In this document: positions 25,782-34,892 of the stretch, piece after piece
Layout of the letters: the number at the start of each line of letters is the position of its first letter
How positions within the stretch are numbered: position 1 is the stretch's first letter
DNA from: an uncultured Blautia sp.
Lineage (GTDB): Bacteria; Bacillota; Clostridia; Lachnospirales; Lachnospiraceae
Length of the DNA: 64,000 bases
Direction of reading: 5' to 3'
Assembly: GCA_937893675.1 (NCBI GenBank)
Contig: CALBGI010000068.1
Span: 1-64,000, forward strand
Made by a program: the position numbers and the translations under genes
Notes under the pieces: model-generated
The model's input: the letters and a program-made list of their open reading frames with translations, nothing else
What the model was told of the DNA's origin: nothing
The model's database searches: none

Positions 25782-26558
25782 TTATCCCAACACCACATCC
25801 AGAACCATCATCAGCACAAATCCAACCGCAAAGGCAATGGTTCCGACATTGCTGTGTTTGCCCTCGCTGGCCTCCGGAATCAATTCCTCCACCACAACAT
25901 AGATCATCGCGCCGGCCGCAAAGGAAAGAAGATAGGGAAGAACCGGCTCCACATACGATGCCACCAGAAGAGTAAGTCCCGCAGCCAGCGGCTCCACTGC
26001 ACCGGAAAGCGCCCCGTATACAAAGGATTTGCCGCGGCTCACCCCATGGGCGCGAAGGGGCAGGGAAATAATGGCTCCCTCGGGAAAATTCTGGATCGCA
26101 ATTCCCACAGCCAGCGCAAAGGCTCCTGCGATCGTCACCGTACTGTTTCCCGCAATTGCCCCTGCAAAAACAGCCCCTGCGGAAAGTCCCTCCGGAATGT
26201 TATGCAGCGTCACCGCAAGGACAAGCATAGTTGTTTTTTTTAAAGCCACCTGCGGACCTTCGGACTCCTCGCTTCCCATATGAAGATGCGGCACCGCCTT
26301 ATCCATCAAGAGCAGAAAACCGATTCCCAGCAAAAAACCAGCCGCTGCCGGAACCACGGAAAATTTCCCCATGCCCTCGCTCATATCCATAGCCGGGATC
26401 AGGAGCGACCACACAGAAGCCGCCACCATAACACCGGAGGCAAATCCCAGAAAGGCTTTCTGGATCCATGGCTTTAATTCCTTCTTCACGAAAAATACAC
26501 AGGCTGCTCCCAGCGCTGTTCCGATGAAAGGAAGCATGATACCCCAAAATATCTTCAT
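25782..26558 (-). CDS. ZIP-family metal transporter
   Basis: This 258-residue protein has about eight membrane segments. It carries the ZIP metal-site motifs H-N-I-P-E-G-L-S-A-G (segment 4) and Q-N-F-P-E-G-A (segment 5). Family members import zinc or other divalent metals; some clostridial relatives are annotated ZupT-like. A nickel or iron role for the CODH genes is possible but unsupported. The ATG at 26558 has AGAGG upstream; a GTG two codons earlier is an alternative. Confidence 0.9.
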   Translation of the reverse strand: MKIFWGIMLPFIGTALGAACVFFVKKELKPWIQKAFLGFASGVMVAASVWSLLIPAMDMSEGMGKFSVVPAAAGFLLGIGFLLLMDKAVPHLHMGSEESEGPQVALKKTTMLVLAVTLHNIPEGLSAGAVFAGAIAGNSTVTIAGAFALAVGIAIQNFPEGAIISLPLRAHGVSRGKSFVYGALSGAVEPLAAGLTLLVASYVEPVLPYLLSFAAGAMIYVVVEELIPEASEGKHSNVGTIAFAVGFVLMMVLDVVLG

Positions 26559-26674
26559 TGACACAAACCTCTCTTTACTTTTCTGTTATTTTTTTCAAAT
26601 CCTTACTATCATATCACAAACCGCTTAAAATAACACGGTTATTCTCAGGATATGCGAAATATTTTTTTGTGTGC

Positions 26675-26709
26675 AAAGGGGGTGCTGTTTTTTGCAGCAC
26701 CCCCCTTGT
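26675..26709 (-). terminator. Terminator after the ZorB-like gene
   Basis: GGGGGTGCTG pairs with CAGCACCCCC around an A-rich loop, ending in a short T run on the minus strand. It closes the motor pair before the zip-eamA-map unit. Confidence 0.7.
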
Positions 26710-26721
26710 ATCTTCCGCAGC

Positions 26722-27669
26722 CTACTCCTCTGAGCCGCTCATGATCTTATTCAGTTCATTGATCATCTCTTCATCCTTCAGCCGGAACTTCACCTCCACA
26801 CGGCGGGAAGCGTCCTTGTCCACATTGCCCTCTGCGTCCAGCACAGGATTCGCCATGGAATGGCCGTTGACCGTCAGATAATCCTGCAGGCTGGCAATCT
26901 CTGACTCATCCAGGAATTCCTGCTGGATTTCCAAAAGATACTGCGCAACTGCCAGGGAACGTCTCTGGGAAAGCTCCAGATTGTAGCTGTAATCGCCGTC
27001 CGTATCTGTGTATCCGTCAATGATGATCTCCGCCAGATAGGGCCTGTGGCTCTCTTCCAGCAGCACCTTACAGTAGATCGGCAGGACACTTCGAAGCGCC
27101 GCCTTTCCCTCCTCCGTGAGCTCCGCCTCGTCATAGGCAAACATGACGTTTGCGTCCAGCGTCAGCGCACCGGTCTTGGCGTCAATATCCACGTTCACGT
27201 TGTTCTTTGCAAACTCCTGGCGGAGAGATTCCACGACCTCCGCCTTTACGCCGATGATATTGTCAATTTTTGCCTGCTGGTCAGCCAGAAGAGCGGTCTT
27301 TTCGTCCAGAGCGGTCTTCTGGGAATTCAGCGTTTTTTCCTGATCCGCCAGCTGCGCGGCCAGCTGCGCCAAAAGCGCTTTCTGGTCTGCCAGAAGCTGA
27401 TCCTGACTTTTCAGCTGTTCATCTTGATTCTCCAAAAGTCCCTGCTTCTCATCCAGCTCTGACTGCTGCGCCAGAATCTCCAGTGTATACTGTTCCTGCA
27501 GCGCAAGCTTCTCATCCCGTTCCTTAATGCTCTCGTCGTAGCTCTTTTGTGCCTGAAACAGCGTGACACACATAATCAGCACAAAGAGAAGCAGAACTCC
27601 GGCCATCATATCGGAGTAGGATCGCCAGACATTAAATCCACCGTCCTGTGATTTTTTCTTTCTGCGCAT
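26722..27669 (-). CDS. MotB/ZorB-like peptidoglycan-anchored motor protein
   Basis: The 315-residue protein has a short basic N-terminus, one membrane segment (about 21-39) preceded by Asp20 (Y-S-D-M-M-A-G-V), a long heptad-rich coiled coil (about 45-150), and an OmpA-like peptidoglycan-binding domain (about 170-305, with I-I-D-G-Y-T-D-T-D-G and L-S-Q-R-R-S-L-A-V). Asp20 matches the proton-carrying Asp of MotB/ZorB. The coiled coil between membrane and wall domain is far longer than usual. It lies 12 bases after the ZorA-like gene, so the pair forms a stator-type unit. There are no flagellar or Zorya effector genes nearby. Confidence 0.82.
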   Translation of the reverse strand: MRRKKKSQDGGFNVWRSYSDMMAGVLLLFVLIMCVTLFQAQKSYDESIKERDEKLALQEQYTLEILAQQSELDEKQGLLENQDEQLKSQDQLLADQKALLAQLAAQLADQEKTLNSQKTALDEKTALLADQQAKIDNIIGVKAEVVESLRQEFAKNNVNVDIDAKTGALTLDANVMFAYDEAELTEEGKAALRSVLPIYCKVLLEESHRPYLAEIIIDGYTDTDGDYSYNLELSQRRSLAVAQYLLEIQQEFLDESEIASLQDYLTVNGHSMANPVLDAEGNVDKDASRRVEVKFRLKDEEMINELNKIMSGSEE

Positions 27670-27681
27670 GTGTCTCTCCTT

Positions 27682-29334
27682 TTATTTGAACAAACCAAAT
27701 TTTCCCTTGGATGCCGCCTTGGACAGATCCCGGATGTTTTTGGCCATTTCCTCCAGAAGTTCTTCCTGTCGGCTTCCCTGTTCCTCCAGAATCTGCTGCA
27801 GCTTCTGAAGCGTCTCCCGGTTAGCGTTTCTGGCTGCCTCGCTGGTGAGGCGGCCGCCCAGAAGGTAGATATCGTCGTTTTCTTTTGCAACGGTAATGTC
27901 CGACAGAAGCAGACGAACCTGCTCCATGGTATTGAGCGTAAGCTTCTGGTATTGTGCCAGCTCCTGAATATTCTTGTCAAACAGACGCACCACACTTCTG
28001 TTCGCCTCCAGAAGCTCTGCACCGGCCTTGTTCGCCGCACCGGCACGCTCCATCCCTGCTGCCGCGGTTTCCACATACTTCTGCATCGCCTGATTGCAGG
28101 CTACCCAGAATTTTGCCGCAGACTGCTCTGCTTCCCGCATATAGGTAACCACGTTTTTATAATCCTGCTGCTGCATTTTCTGAATATTCTTGTTATCCTG
28201 TACTACACGGTTCACGGTATCCATATAACGGTTCTGCAGATTCTCCATCTGTGTCATAGCCTCTTTCATGGAGTGATCCTGCTTCACATAGGCCTCAGAA
28301 AGCTGGCGGCTCATGGTATGATAAAGAGACGCCGTATATTCCGCATTCTCTTTCTGTGCCTGCTTCATCTGCTCCAATGCCTTGTTGAAGTCATCAAACT
28401 GCATGTGGAAGGAGCTGCGCATCTCTTTCATAAACACATCCAAAATGTCCTTTACCGCATCCTGCTGGCATCTGGTCACAGAAGTCACCATCAAATCCAG
28501 GGATTCATTCATCCGTTTGAAGGTCGGTGTGATGACTTTCTCAAAACTTCCCGCAAGCTGTACGGAAAACTGCTCCGCCATTTTGTCGATGGCCTGCGTC
28601 TGAAGCTTCTGACTGGCTACTAAAAGATTACGTGACTCATTCTCCGCCGTAGGCATGACATAGGCATGGAACTTTTCCAGAAAGGCCTGCAAACGCTCTG
28701 TCATTCCGGAATATTCGCTCTTCATTCCATAAGTGTACACAATAGAAAGAGAAATTCCATAAATGGAGGTGAGGAACGCTACCTTGATACCGTCTACCAG
28801 AGCTGACACAGAGGTGGTCATTGCCTCGTAATTGTTGGGTTCAAAATTCTTAAGACCCCAGACCAGACCCACAAAGGTTCCCAGAATACCAAGACTGGTA
28901 AGAATATCCGGAACCATTTCCAGAAGGCGCTTGTGGATATGTAAGTCCATTTCCTCTTCGTTGATGTACTCGTCAATATCCCCGATTCCTTCCTCACTCT
29001 TCTCAATCCCCGTAGTAAAGTTATCCATTTTTCTATCCAGGTACTTATGGTTAAAAATCCCATTGAGTGTGGAGAGATTCTCCTGCCCAGCCTTCCCCGG
29101 AAGCTTAAAAATATTGGTCAGCTCATCCGCTGCTCTGGAAAAAGCTTCCGCAATGCTGTTCATTTTGAACATTCCGCCAAACATACCGGCACAGTAAATC
29201 AGAATCATGACGCCGAGAAAAATAAAGTTGTACAGCATAACGCCGTTTTCACCCTGCCCCACATAGACAGTCATTCCCACCGTAGCCGCCACAACCGCCA
29301 GAAACAAAAGTATATTGGTTATCTTCTTCCCCAT
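27682..29334 (-). CDS. MotA/TolQ/ZorA-like proton channel with long cytoplasmic tail
   Basis: A 550-residue protein with four membrane segments (about 7-25, 33-54, 143-161, 182-203). It has the MotA/ZorA signature S-L-G-I-L-G-T-F-V-G-L in the third segment. Residues 204-550 form a long Q- and E-rich helical tail like the ZorA tail, ending in charged heptads. MotA/TolQ/ExbB channels use the proton gradient to move or energise a partner, here the ZorB-like protein next to it. A TATAAT with no good -35 lies 55 bases upstream. The tail suggests signal transmission into the cytoplasm; the target is unknown. Confidence 0.82.
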   Translation of the reverse strand: MGKKITNILLFLAVVAATVGMTVYVGQGENGVMLYNFIFLGVMILIYCAGMFGGMFKMNSIAEAFSRAADELTNIFKLPGKAGQENLSTLNGIFNHKYLDRKMDNFTTGIEKSEEGIGDIDEYINEEEMDLHIHKRLLEMVPDILTSLGILGTFVGLVWGLKNFEPNNYEAMTTSVSALVDGIKVAFLTSIYGISLSIVYTYGMKSEYSGMTERLQAFLEKFHAYVMPTAENESRNLLVASQKLQTQAIDKMAEQFSVQLAGSFEKVITPTFKRMNESLDLMVTSVTRCQQDAVKDILDVFMKEMRSSFHMQFDDFNKALEQMKQAQKENAEYTASLYHTMSRQLSEAYVKQDHSMKEAMTQMENLQNRYMDTVNRVVQDNKNIQKMQQQDYKNVVTYMREAEQSAAKFWVACNQAMQKYVETAAAGMERAGAANKAGAELLEANRSVVRLFDKNIQELAQYQKLTLNTMEQVRLLLSDITVAKENDDIYLLGGRLTSEAARNANRETLQKLQQILEEQGSRQEELLEEMAKNIRDLSKAASKGKFGLFK

Positions 29335-29415
29335 GGTCTGCCTCCCATACTTTTTATTTTGAAAAACGCCTGATTATCTTTCTCTATTATACTGGACGCA
29401 CATTTCTCTCCTGTA

Positions 29416-30024
29416 TTATCCATATACCCTGTCCTCAATCAGAAGAGACGCGGCGCCGCCGCGCACTTCCACCACATTGACACAGCAGTTCGGCGGCACG
29501 CATCCATGCCAGAAGTGTTCTGCGTCCTGATAAACATTCTGCAAAAGCGCCCGCACCGCACAGCCGTGCGAGGAAATAAGAACTGTTTTGTCCTGAAGCT
29601 CAGAATTATTTACAAGCTCCTCCCAGAAGTCCCGGGTACGAGCAAGAATGTCGCTGATGTTTTCGCCGTTTTCAGGGCGCACATAAGACATAGGCGTTTC
29701 AAAAAAAGTCTCCATCGCTTTGCTCAAAACCCTGCCTTCTTCATCCTTAAACCGGGTTCCCTCAAGCACGCCGAAATCAATTTCCCGAATCCGTGCATCA
29801 CATACAATCGGAACGTCCCGCTTTCCAAGAACAAGTTCTGCCGTCTGTCTGGCCCGCATAAGGGGACTGGTGTAGCAAATATCAAATTTCACTTCAGAAA
29901 GAGCTCTTCCTGTTTTTTCAGCAAGAGCCCTCCCCTCCTTTGCCAGCGGAATGTCCGCGCAGCCCTGCACCTTTTTGAGGCGGTTCCACTCGGTCACTCC
30001 GTGGCGGATGATATACAAAAGCAT
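29416..30024 (-). CDS. Histidine phosphatase (phosphoglycerate mutase-like)
   Basis: This 202-residue enzyme has the active-site R-H-G-V-T-E-W-N at residues 8-15 and the second catalytic His in S-S-H-G-C-A near 152. Such proteins include alpha-ribazole phosphatase, broad phosphatases and phosphoglycerate mutase-like enzymes; this one has no clear clue to substrate. Its ATG overlaps the pheT stop by one base (TGATG), so it is translated as part of pheST. Confidence 0.88.
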   Translation of the reverse strand: MLLYIIRHGVTEWNRLKKVQGCADIPLAKEGRALAEKTGRALSEVKFDICYTSPLMRARQTAELVLGKRDVPIVCDARIREIDFGVLEGTRFKDEEGRVLSKAMETFFETPMSYVRPENGENISDILARTRDFWEELVNNSELQDKTVLISSHGCAVRALLQNVYQDAEHFWHGCVPPNCCVNVVEVRGGAASLLIEDRVYG

Positions 30025-32441
30025 CAGCTTCTCAGCTCGATTCCAAGGTCTGTAAGACCATTCAAGATTTTTTTCATGGCAGCAGTGATCTCGCTTTCCT
30101 CCAGAGTTTTGTCATGGTGGCGGAATACTACAGAGTATGCCATGGACTTATATCCCTCTTTAATCTGGCTTCCCTCGTAAATATCAAAGAGCTGGCAGCT
30201 TTCCAGAATCTTTCCGCCTCTCTGGCGAAGAACAGCTTCAATCTGGCCTGCCAGAATCTGCTTAGGAACCACAAGGCTCAGGTCACGTGTCACTGCCGGG
30301 TATTTGGCGATTCCGGTATACTTGTGCGCAAAGCCTGCAAATTCCAGGATATCCTGAATATCAATGACAGCCAGATAGGCTTTTTCACCAATCCCGTAAT
30401 TGTCTGCAACCTGCGGATGCACCTCGCCCAGGTAGCCCACGATCTTTCCTCCGTAGATGATGTTCGCCTGACGGCCCGGATGCAGATAGGTTTTTCCTGC
30501 CTGGGGATCGTAGGTGACGGTATCTTTCATTCCTGCTTTCTCAAAGAATTCCTCACATACGCCCTTCATATCAAAGAAGTCTCCGGCTCCGTACATCCCC
30601 AGCGTAAAGTGTCTGCGCTCCTGGGGAAGCTCGGTAAGCGGAAGGCTCTTCGGCAGATATACATTGCCCAGCTCGTAAAGACGCACGTTTTTGTTTCTCC
30701 GGTTGTAGTTCGTTGCCAGAGAAGTAAGCATACCGTTGAGGGTAGTGGTGCGCATCATACTGTAATCCTCTCCCAGAGGGTTGCTGATCGCAATGGCGTT
30801 TCTCAAAGGACTGTCTGAAGGCAGACATAATTTGTCAAACACCTTGGGGCTCTCAAAGGAATAGCTCATACCCTCGGAGAATCCGCAGTATTCTGCAATG
30901 TCCCTTGCAATCTGCTCAATGCGGAGGTTAAAGGGCATCTTTCCTGTGGTGGCCTCACCGCTTGGCAGTGTGGTCGGAATTTTATCGTATCCGTAGAATC
31001 TCGCCACTTCCTCTGCCACATCCGCCAGACAGCCGATATCCTGGCGGAAGGTGGGAGCGACGATCTCATTGGTATTCTCGTCATAAGCAAGCTCGACTCT
31101 TGCCAGATATCCTAGCATTTCTTCCTTGGAAAGGCTGGTTCCCAGAAGCGCGTTGATCCGGTCCGCGTCAAACGCCACTCTGGACGGCTCTCTGGTCTCG
31201 CTGCACACGTCCACCATGCCGCCTACGACTTCTCCTGCGCCCAATTCTTCCATAAGCTGGCAGGCACGGTCAATGGCTGCCTGCGCGTTGTTGGGATCCA
31301 GACCCTTCTCGAATTTTCCGGAAGCATCTGTACGAAGGCCGATCCGTTTTGAGGAAAGACGGATATTGGTTCCGTTGAAGCAGGCTGCCTCAAACAGCAC
31401 GGTCTGCACCTGATCTGTGATCATGGAGTTTTCACCGCCCATGATTCCCGCGATGCCAACCGCCTTTTCGCCGTCGCAGATCATCAGAACGTTCTCATCC
31501 ATGGTACGCTCCTGCCCGTCCAGAGTCACGAACTTTTCATCCTTCTTCGCACGGCGAACCACGATCTCATGATTCGCAATGGCATCCAGATCATAGGCAT
31601 GCATGGGCTGGCCGTATTCTTCCATCACATAGTTGGTGATGTCAACCAGGTTGTTAATGGGACGGATCCCGTTGGCAGCCAGACATCTCTGCATCCATTT
31701 GGGAGACGGTCCGATCTTTACGTTTTTCACCACGCGGGCGCAGTAACGGGGGCAAAGCTCTGTATCCTTCACCGTCACCTTCACATAGTCGGACGCTTTT
31801 TCGCTGTTTCCCTTCGCCTCCACAACCGGAGGACAAAACTTTTTGTTAAAGGTTGCCGCTGCCTCTCTGGCAATCCCCAGAACCCCGTAGCAGTCCACAC
31901 GGTTGGAGGTGATCTCATACTCAAACACCACGTCGTCAAGACCCAGCGCTTTGATTGCGCTTGAACCTACCACTGCGTCCTCCGGGAAAATATAAATTCC
32001 GTATTCCGGCGCTTCCGGATACATTTCTCTGGTGCTTCCCAGCTCTTCAATCGAGCACATCATGCCGTAGGAATCTACGCCGCGGAGCTTTCCTTTTTTG
32101 ATTTCAACGCCGCCCGGAGTTTTGTTTCCGTCATGGCCGCCTGCCACACGTCCGCCGTCCAGAACTACGGGGATCTTGTCGCCCTCTTTTACGTTTGGTG
32201 CCCCGGTCACGATCTGCACGGTCTCGCTGCCCACATTCACCTGGCAGACGATCAGCTTGTCCGCATCCGGATGCTTCTCAATCTTTGTGATCTGACCGAT
32301 CACGATTTTGTCAAGATCCGCGTCCAGCTTTTCGTAGCCTTCCACCTTTGTTCCAGACAACGTCATTGCGTCCGTATATTCCTGTGCCGTTACGTCAAGC
32401 TCCGGCACATACATTTTTATCCAAGATAATGAAGTATTCAT
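30024..32441 (-). CDS. pheT: Phenylalanyl-tRNA synthetase beta subunit
   Basis: At 805 residues it has the full beta-subunit layout: an N-terminal tRNA-binding OB domain (I-G-Q-I-T-K-I-E-K-H-P-D-A-D-K-L near residue 46), B3/B4 editing domain, B5, core and C-terminal ferredoxin-fold anticodon domain. With PheS it charges tRNA-Phe. A repeat-bearing gap of about 130 bases separates it from pheS, longer than usual for this pair. Start supported by AGGAGG. Confidence 0.97.
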   Translation of the reverse strand: MNTSLSWIKMYVPELDVTAQEYTDAMTLSGTKVEGYEKLDADLDKIVIGQITKIEKHPDADKLIVCQVNVGSETVQIVTGAPNVKEGDKIPVVLDGGRVAGGHDGNKTPGGVEIKKGKLRGVDSYGMMCSIEELGSTREMYPEAPEYGIYIFPEDAVVGSSAIKALGLDDVVFEYEITSNRVDCYGVLGIAREAAATFNKKFCPPVVEAKGNSEKASDYVKVTVKDTELCPRYCARVVKNVKIGPSPKWMQRCLAANGIRPINNLVDITNYVMEEYGQPMHAYDLDAIANHEIVVRRAKKDEKFVTLDGQERTMDENVLMICDGEKAVGIAGIMGGENSMITDQVQTVLFEAACFNGTNIRLSSKRIGLRTDASGKFEKGLDPNNAQAAIDRACQLMEELGAGEVVGGMVDVCSETREPSRVAFDADRINALLGTSLSKEEMLGYLARVELAYDENTNEIVAPTFRQDIGCLADVAEEVARFYGYDKIPTTLPSGEATTGKMPFNLRIEQIARDIAEYCGFSEGMSYSFESPKVFDKLCLPSDSPLRNAIAISNPLGEDYSMMRTTTLNGMLTSLATNYNRRNKNVRLYELGNVYLPKSLPLTELPQERRHFTLGMYGAGDFFDMKGVCEEFFEKAGMKDTVTYDPQAGKTYLHPGRQANIIYGGKIVGYLGEVHPQVADNYGIGEKAYLAVIDIQDILEFAGFAHKYTGIAKYPAVTRDLSLVVPKQILAGQIEAVLRQRGGKILESCQLFDIYEGSQIKEGYKSMAYSVVFRHHDKTLEESEITAAMKKILNGLTDLGIELRS

Positions 32442-32471
32442 GTTCTCTGTTCCTCCTAATTATAAACGCAC

Positions 32472-32547
32472 TTCGCTCGTGCTTCCTTTTGGTTATGCTT
32501 ATAACACTCGTTTCGCTCGCACAGAAAGTCAATACTCGCTTCGCTCG
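32472..32547. repeat. Three copies of a TTCGCTCG-centred repeat between pheS and pheT
   Basis: TTCGCTCG occurs at 32472, 32512 and 32540, each with matching flanks (ACTCG or GCAC before, TACTTCC or GTGCTTCC after two of them). The copies make the pheS-pheT gap repetitive. No function is evident. Confidence 0.6.
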
Positions 32548-32569
32548 TACTTCCTTTCTGTTGTGCAGG

Positions 32570-33595
32570 CTAGAATTGTTTCAGGAATCTCACATCATTT
32601 TCATACAGCAGACGCATGTCATCAATCTCGTACTTGAGAAGCGCAATCCGCTCCAGCCCAACACCGAATGCAAAGCCGGTATACTCATCCGGGTCAATGC
32701 CGCACATACGGAGCACATTGGGATGCACTACGCCGCAGCCCAGAATCTCGATCCAGCCGGAGCCTTTGCAGAACCGACAGCCCTTGCCGCCGCATTTGAA
32801 GCAGGAGACATCCACCTCTGCGCTTGGCTCTGTGAACGGAAAATGATGCGGACGGAATTTTGTCTTTGTCTCCGGCCCAAACAGCTCTCTGGCAAACTCC
32901 TGCAAAGTTCCCTTCAGATCTGCAAAGGTGATATTCTTGTCGATGACGAGACCTTCTATCTGATGGAAGGAGGGGGAATGTGTCGCATCCACTTCATCAG
33001 AACGGAACACACGTCCCGGAGCGATCATACGGATGGGAAGCTTGCCCTTTTCCATGGTACGCGCCTGCACCGGAGAGGTCTGGGAACGCAGCAGAATGGA
33101 GTCTGTAATGAAGAATGTGTCCTGCTCGTCTCTCGCCGGATGATCTTCCGGAATATTCAGTTTCGTGAAGTTGTAATCTGCATACTCCACCTCCGGACCT
33201 TCCACAACCTCATAGCCCATGCCGATAAAAATGCGTTCCACTTCCTCGAGGGCAATGGTATTGGGATGGCGGTGTCCGATCAGTGACTTCTTTGCCGGCA
33301 AAGTCACATCAATAACTTCTGCCTTCATCTGCGCCTCTCTGGCTTTGTTCTCCAGTTCCTTTTTGCACTCCTCCAGAAGTCCTTCGATTTTTGCTCTGGT
33401 CTCATTTACAAGCTGGCCAAATTTGGGGCGCTCCTGTGGAGCCACATCCTTCATACCTTTCATAATGGCTGTGAGCTCGCCCTTCTTTCCAAGATATGCC
33501 ACACGCACATCGTTGAGCTTGTCAAGCCCGTCGGATTCCTCGATCCGTTTTCTGGCCGCCGTTTCCAGTTCCTGCAGTTTTTCTTTCATATCCAT
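32570..33595 (-). CDS. pheS: Phenylalanyl-tRNA synthetase alpha subunit
   Basis: The 341-residue catalytic subunit has an N-terminal coiled coil (1-90) and the class II motifs: motif 2 near F-R-S-D-E-V-D-A-T-H-S-P-S-F-H-Q-I-E-G and motif 3 near G-F-A-F-G-V-G-L-E-R-I-A. Phe-pocket residues around F-T-E-P-S are in place. It is preceded by a T-box leader with a Phe-type specifier. A GGAG site supports the ATG at 33595. Confidence 0.97.
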   Translation of the reverse strand: MDMKEKLQELETAARKRIEESDGLDKLNDVRVAYLGKKGELTAIMKGMKDVAPQERPKFGQLVNETRAKIEGLLEECKKELENKAREAQMKAEVIDVTLPAKKSLIGHRHPNTIALEEVERIFIGMGYEVVEGPEVEYADYNFTKLNIPEDHPARDEQDTFFITDSILLRSQTSPVQARTMEKGKLPIRMIAPGRVFRSDEVDATHSPSFHQIEGLVIDKNITFADLKGTLQEFARELFGPETKTKFRPHHFPFTEPSAEVDVSCFKCGGKGCRFCKGSGWIEILGCGVVHPNVLRMCGIDPDEYTGFAFGVGLERIALLKYEIDDMRLLYENDVRFLKQF

Positions 33596-33635
33596 GATCT
33601 TCTCTCCTTAATGAATGATATATAAATTTTTGATA

Positions 33636-33881
33636 TAAAAAAAGCCCCGTCCCCCAAAAGGGACGAAGCAAATCCGCGGTACCACCCTGCTTCCCGCTAT
33701 AAAACAGCGGGCTCTTGACTGCTTAACGCGCAGTAACGTCATTTCCTACTGTTGTTTCAGAAATGCAGCTCCGGTGGGAAACTCAAGAACTGTCTGAACT
33801 TAAGGAAGCTTACAGCCGGTGACTCCCTCTCTCTGAAAGAAAACAATCCTCTACATACACCTTCTATGCCTTTTCATATCA
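33636..33881 (-). ncRNA. T-box leader controlling pheST
   Basis: The minus strand holds the T-box core GGGTGGTACCGCGG (around 33675-33690), a preceding hairpin CCCGCTG/CAGCGGG, and a terminator (CGTCCC/GGGACG, then TTTTTTT) ending near 33636. A TTC in the upstream stem region (TTGAGTTTCCC) suits a Phe specifier. Uncharged tRNA-Phe would bind and allow read-through into pheS. Confidence 0.9.
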
Positions 33882-33887
33882 GCTTTA

Positions 33888-33916
33888 ACTATGCCACAGC
33901 CATGAAAATCTGTCAA
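33888..33916 (-). promoter_or_regulatory. Promoter of the pheST T-box transcript
   Basis: TTGACA and CATAGT spaced by 17 bases on the minus strand, directly upstream of the leader. The -35 box overlaps the end of the BrkB-like gene. Confidence 0.7.
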
Positions 33917-34797
33917 GAAGAAATTTTATCCTCCTTTTCCCGTGCAAGCATATCCATCATGGAATTTTTTGCCATACGGAATTCTTTCTCAAAATAGCTG
34001 TTGATCTCCGCACCGTAAAGAATCAGGTTCATACATACGTAAAGCCACAGCATGACCATGACCAGCGCTGCCAGGCTTCCATACATATTGCTGAAATTGG
34101 GAAACCACTCAAAATACAGAGAAAAGCCGTAGGAAAAGCCCATCCACGCCAGCGCGGTCAGAAACGCTCCCGGCACCTGACTTTTAAATGTGGCTCTGCG
34201 GTTCGGAAGCACCTTGTAAAGTGCCAGAAAGATAAAGAACAGTACGGCAAACACCAGAAAGGTTCTGGCCCCCATGATCTTGCCTATCACCTGACCGACA
34301 ATGGGCACATATTTTGCAGCCGTCTCCTGGATCCGGTTCCCAAGGACCAACAGCAGCAGGCTTCCAATAACCGCAAGCACAAAAAGCAATGTATAAAAGG
34401 CAGAATAGATCCTGGTCACCAGCCAGTTACGTGTCTCCTTCACATGATAGATCACATTCAGCCCATTGGTGATGGACTGCACGCCCCGGCAGCCGGACCA
34501 CAGGGCAAAGATTGCGGAAATAGGAACGATCGCCGTACTGCGGCCGTAAACCTCCGCCAGAATCCCCAAAATGAAGCTCTGCAGATTCTGAGGCACAAAT
34601 CCGATGATCGCCTCCCGCACCATTTTGTAGGTCAGGGGCGTGTAGCGAACCATCGTCGTCAAAAAAAGGACAAAGGGAATAAAGGACAAAATCAGAAAGT
34701 ATGCCGCCTGGGCTGCATACGCTCCGACATGGTCCCCTGAAATCCTGTCAATAAATCCCCGCAGAATTTTCCACACACTCCGTCTCTCCCTCTTCAT
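33913..34797 (-). CDS. YihY/BrkB-family membrane protein
   Basis: A 294-residue integral membrane protein with six predicted segments and the family features H-V-G-A-Y-A-A-Q-A-A-Y-F-L-I-L-S near residue 20 and G-A-E-I-N near the C-terminus. Once called RNase BN, these proteins are now of uncertain function (virulence factor BrkB group). The ATG at 34797 has a GGGGAG just before it; the longer GTG start at 34833 lacks a ribosome site. It has its own promoter and does not look linked to its neighbours. Confidence 0.85.
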   Translation of the reverse strand: MKRERRSVWKILRGFIDRISGDHVGAYAAQAAYFLILSFIPFVLFLTTMVRYTPLTYKMVREAIIGFVPQNLQSFILGILAEVYGRSTAIVPISAIFALWSGCRGVQSITNGLNVIYHVKETRNWLVTRIYSAFYTLLFVLAVIGSLLLLVLGNRIQETAAKYVPIVGQVIGKIMGARTFLVFAVLFFIFLALYKVLPNRRATFKSQVPGAFLTALAWMGFSYGFSLYFEWFPNFSNMYGSLAALVMVMLWLYVCMNLILYGAEINSYFEKEFRMAKNSMMDMLAREKEDKISS

Positions 34798-34857
34798 AGC
34801 TCTCCCCGTTTCCCTTCGTTTCCATCCTGTCACAGACGCTGAACTGATCTCTTATTC

Positions 34858-34886
34858 AGTGTACCATAACTTCCTTTGTACCGCAA
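34858..34886 (-). promoter_or_regulatory. Promoter of the BrkB-like gene
   Basis: TTGCGG and TACACT with a TGG extension, spaced by 17 bases, in the gap after the SpoIID-like gene. Confidence 0.55.
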
Positions 34887-34892
34887 GACGCC

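Noticed and set aside
26722..29334. A complete Zorya defence system
   Set aside because: Only the motor-like pair is present. No zorC, zorD or zorE-like gene, helicase or nuclease is nearby, so a defence call is not supported.
33636..33881. tRNA-like gene upstream of pheS
   Set aside because: The region has the T-box core and terminator rather than a cloverleaf, so it is a tRNA-sensing leader.
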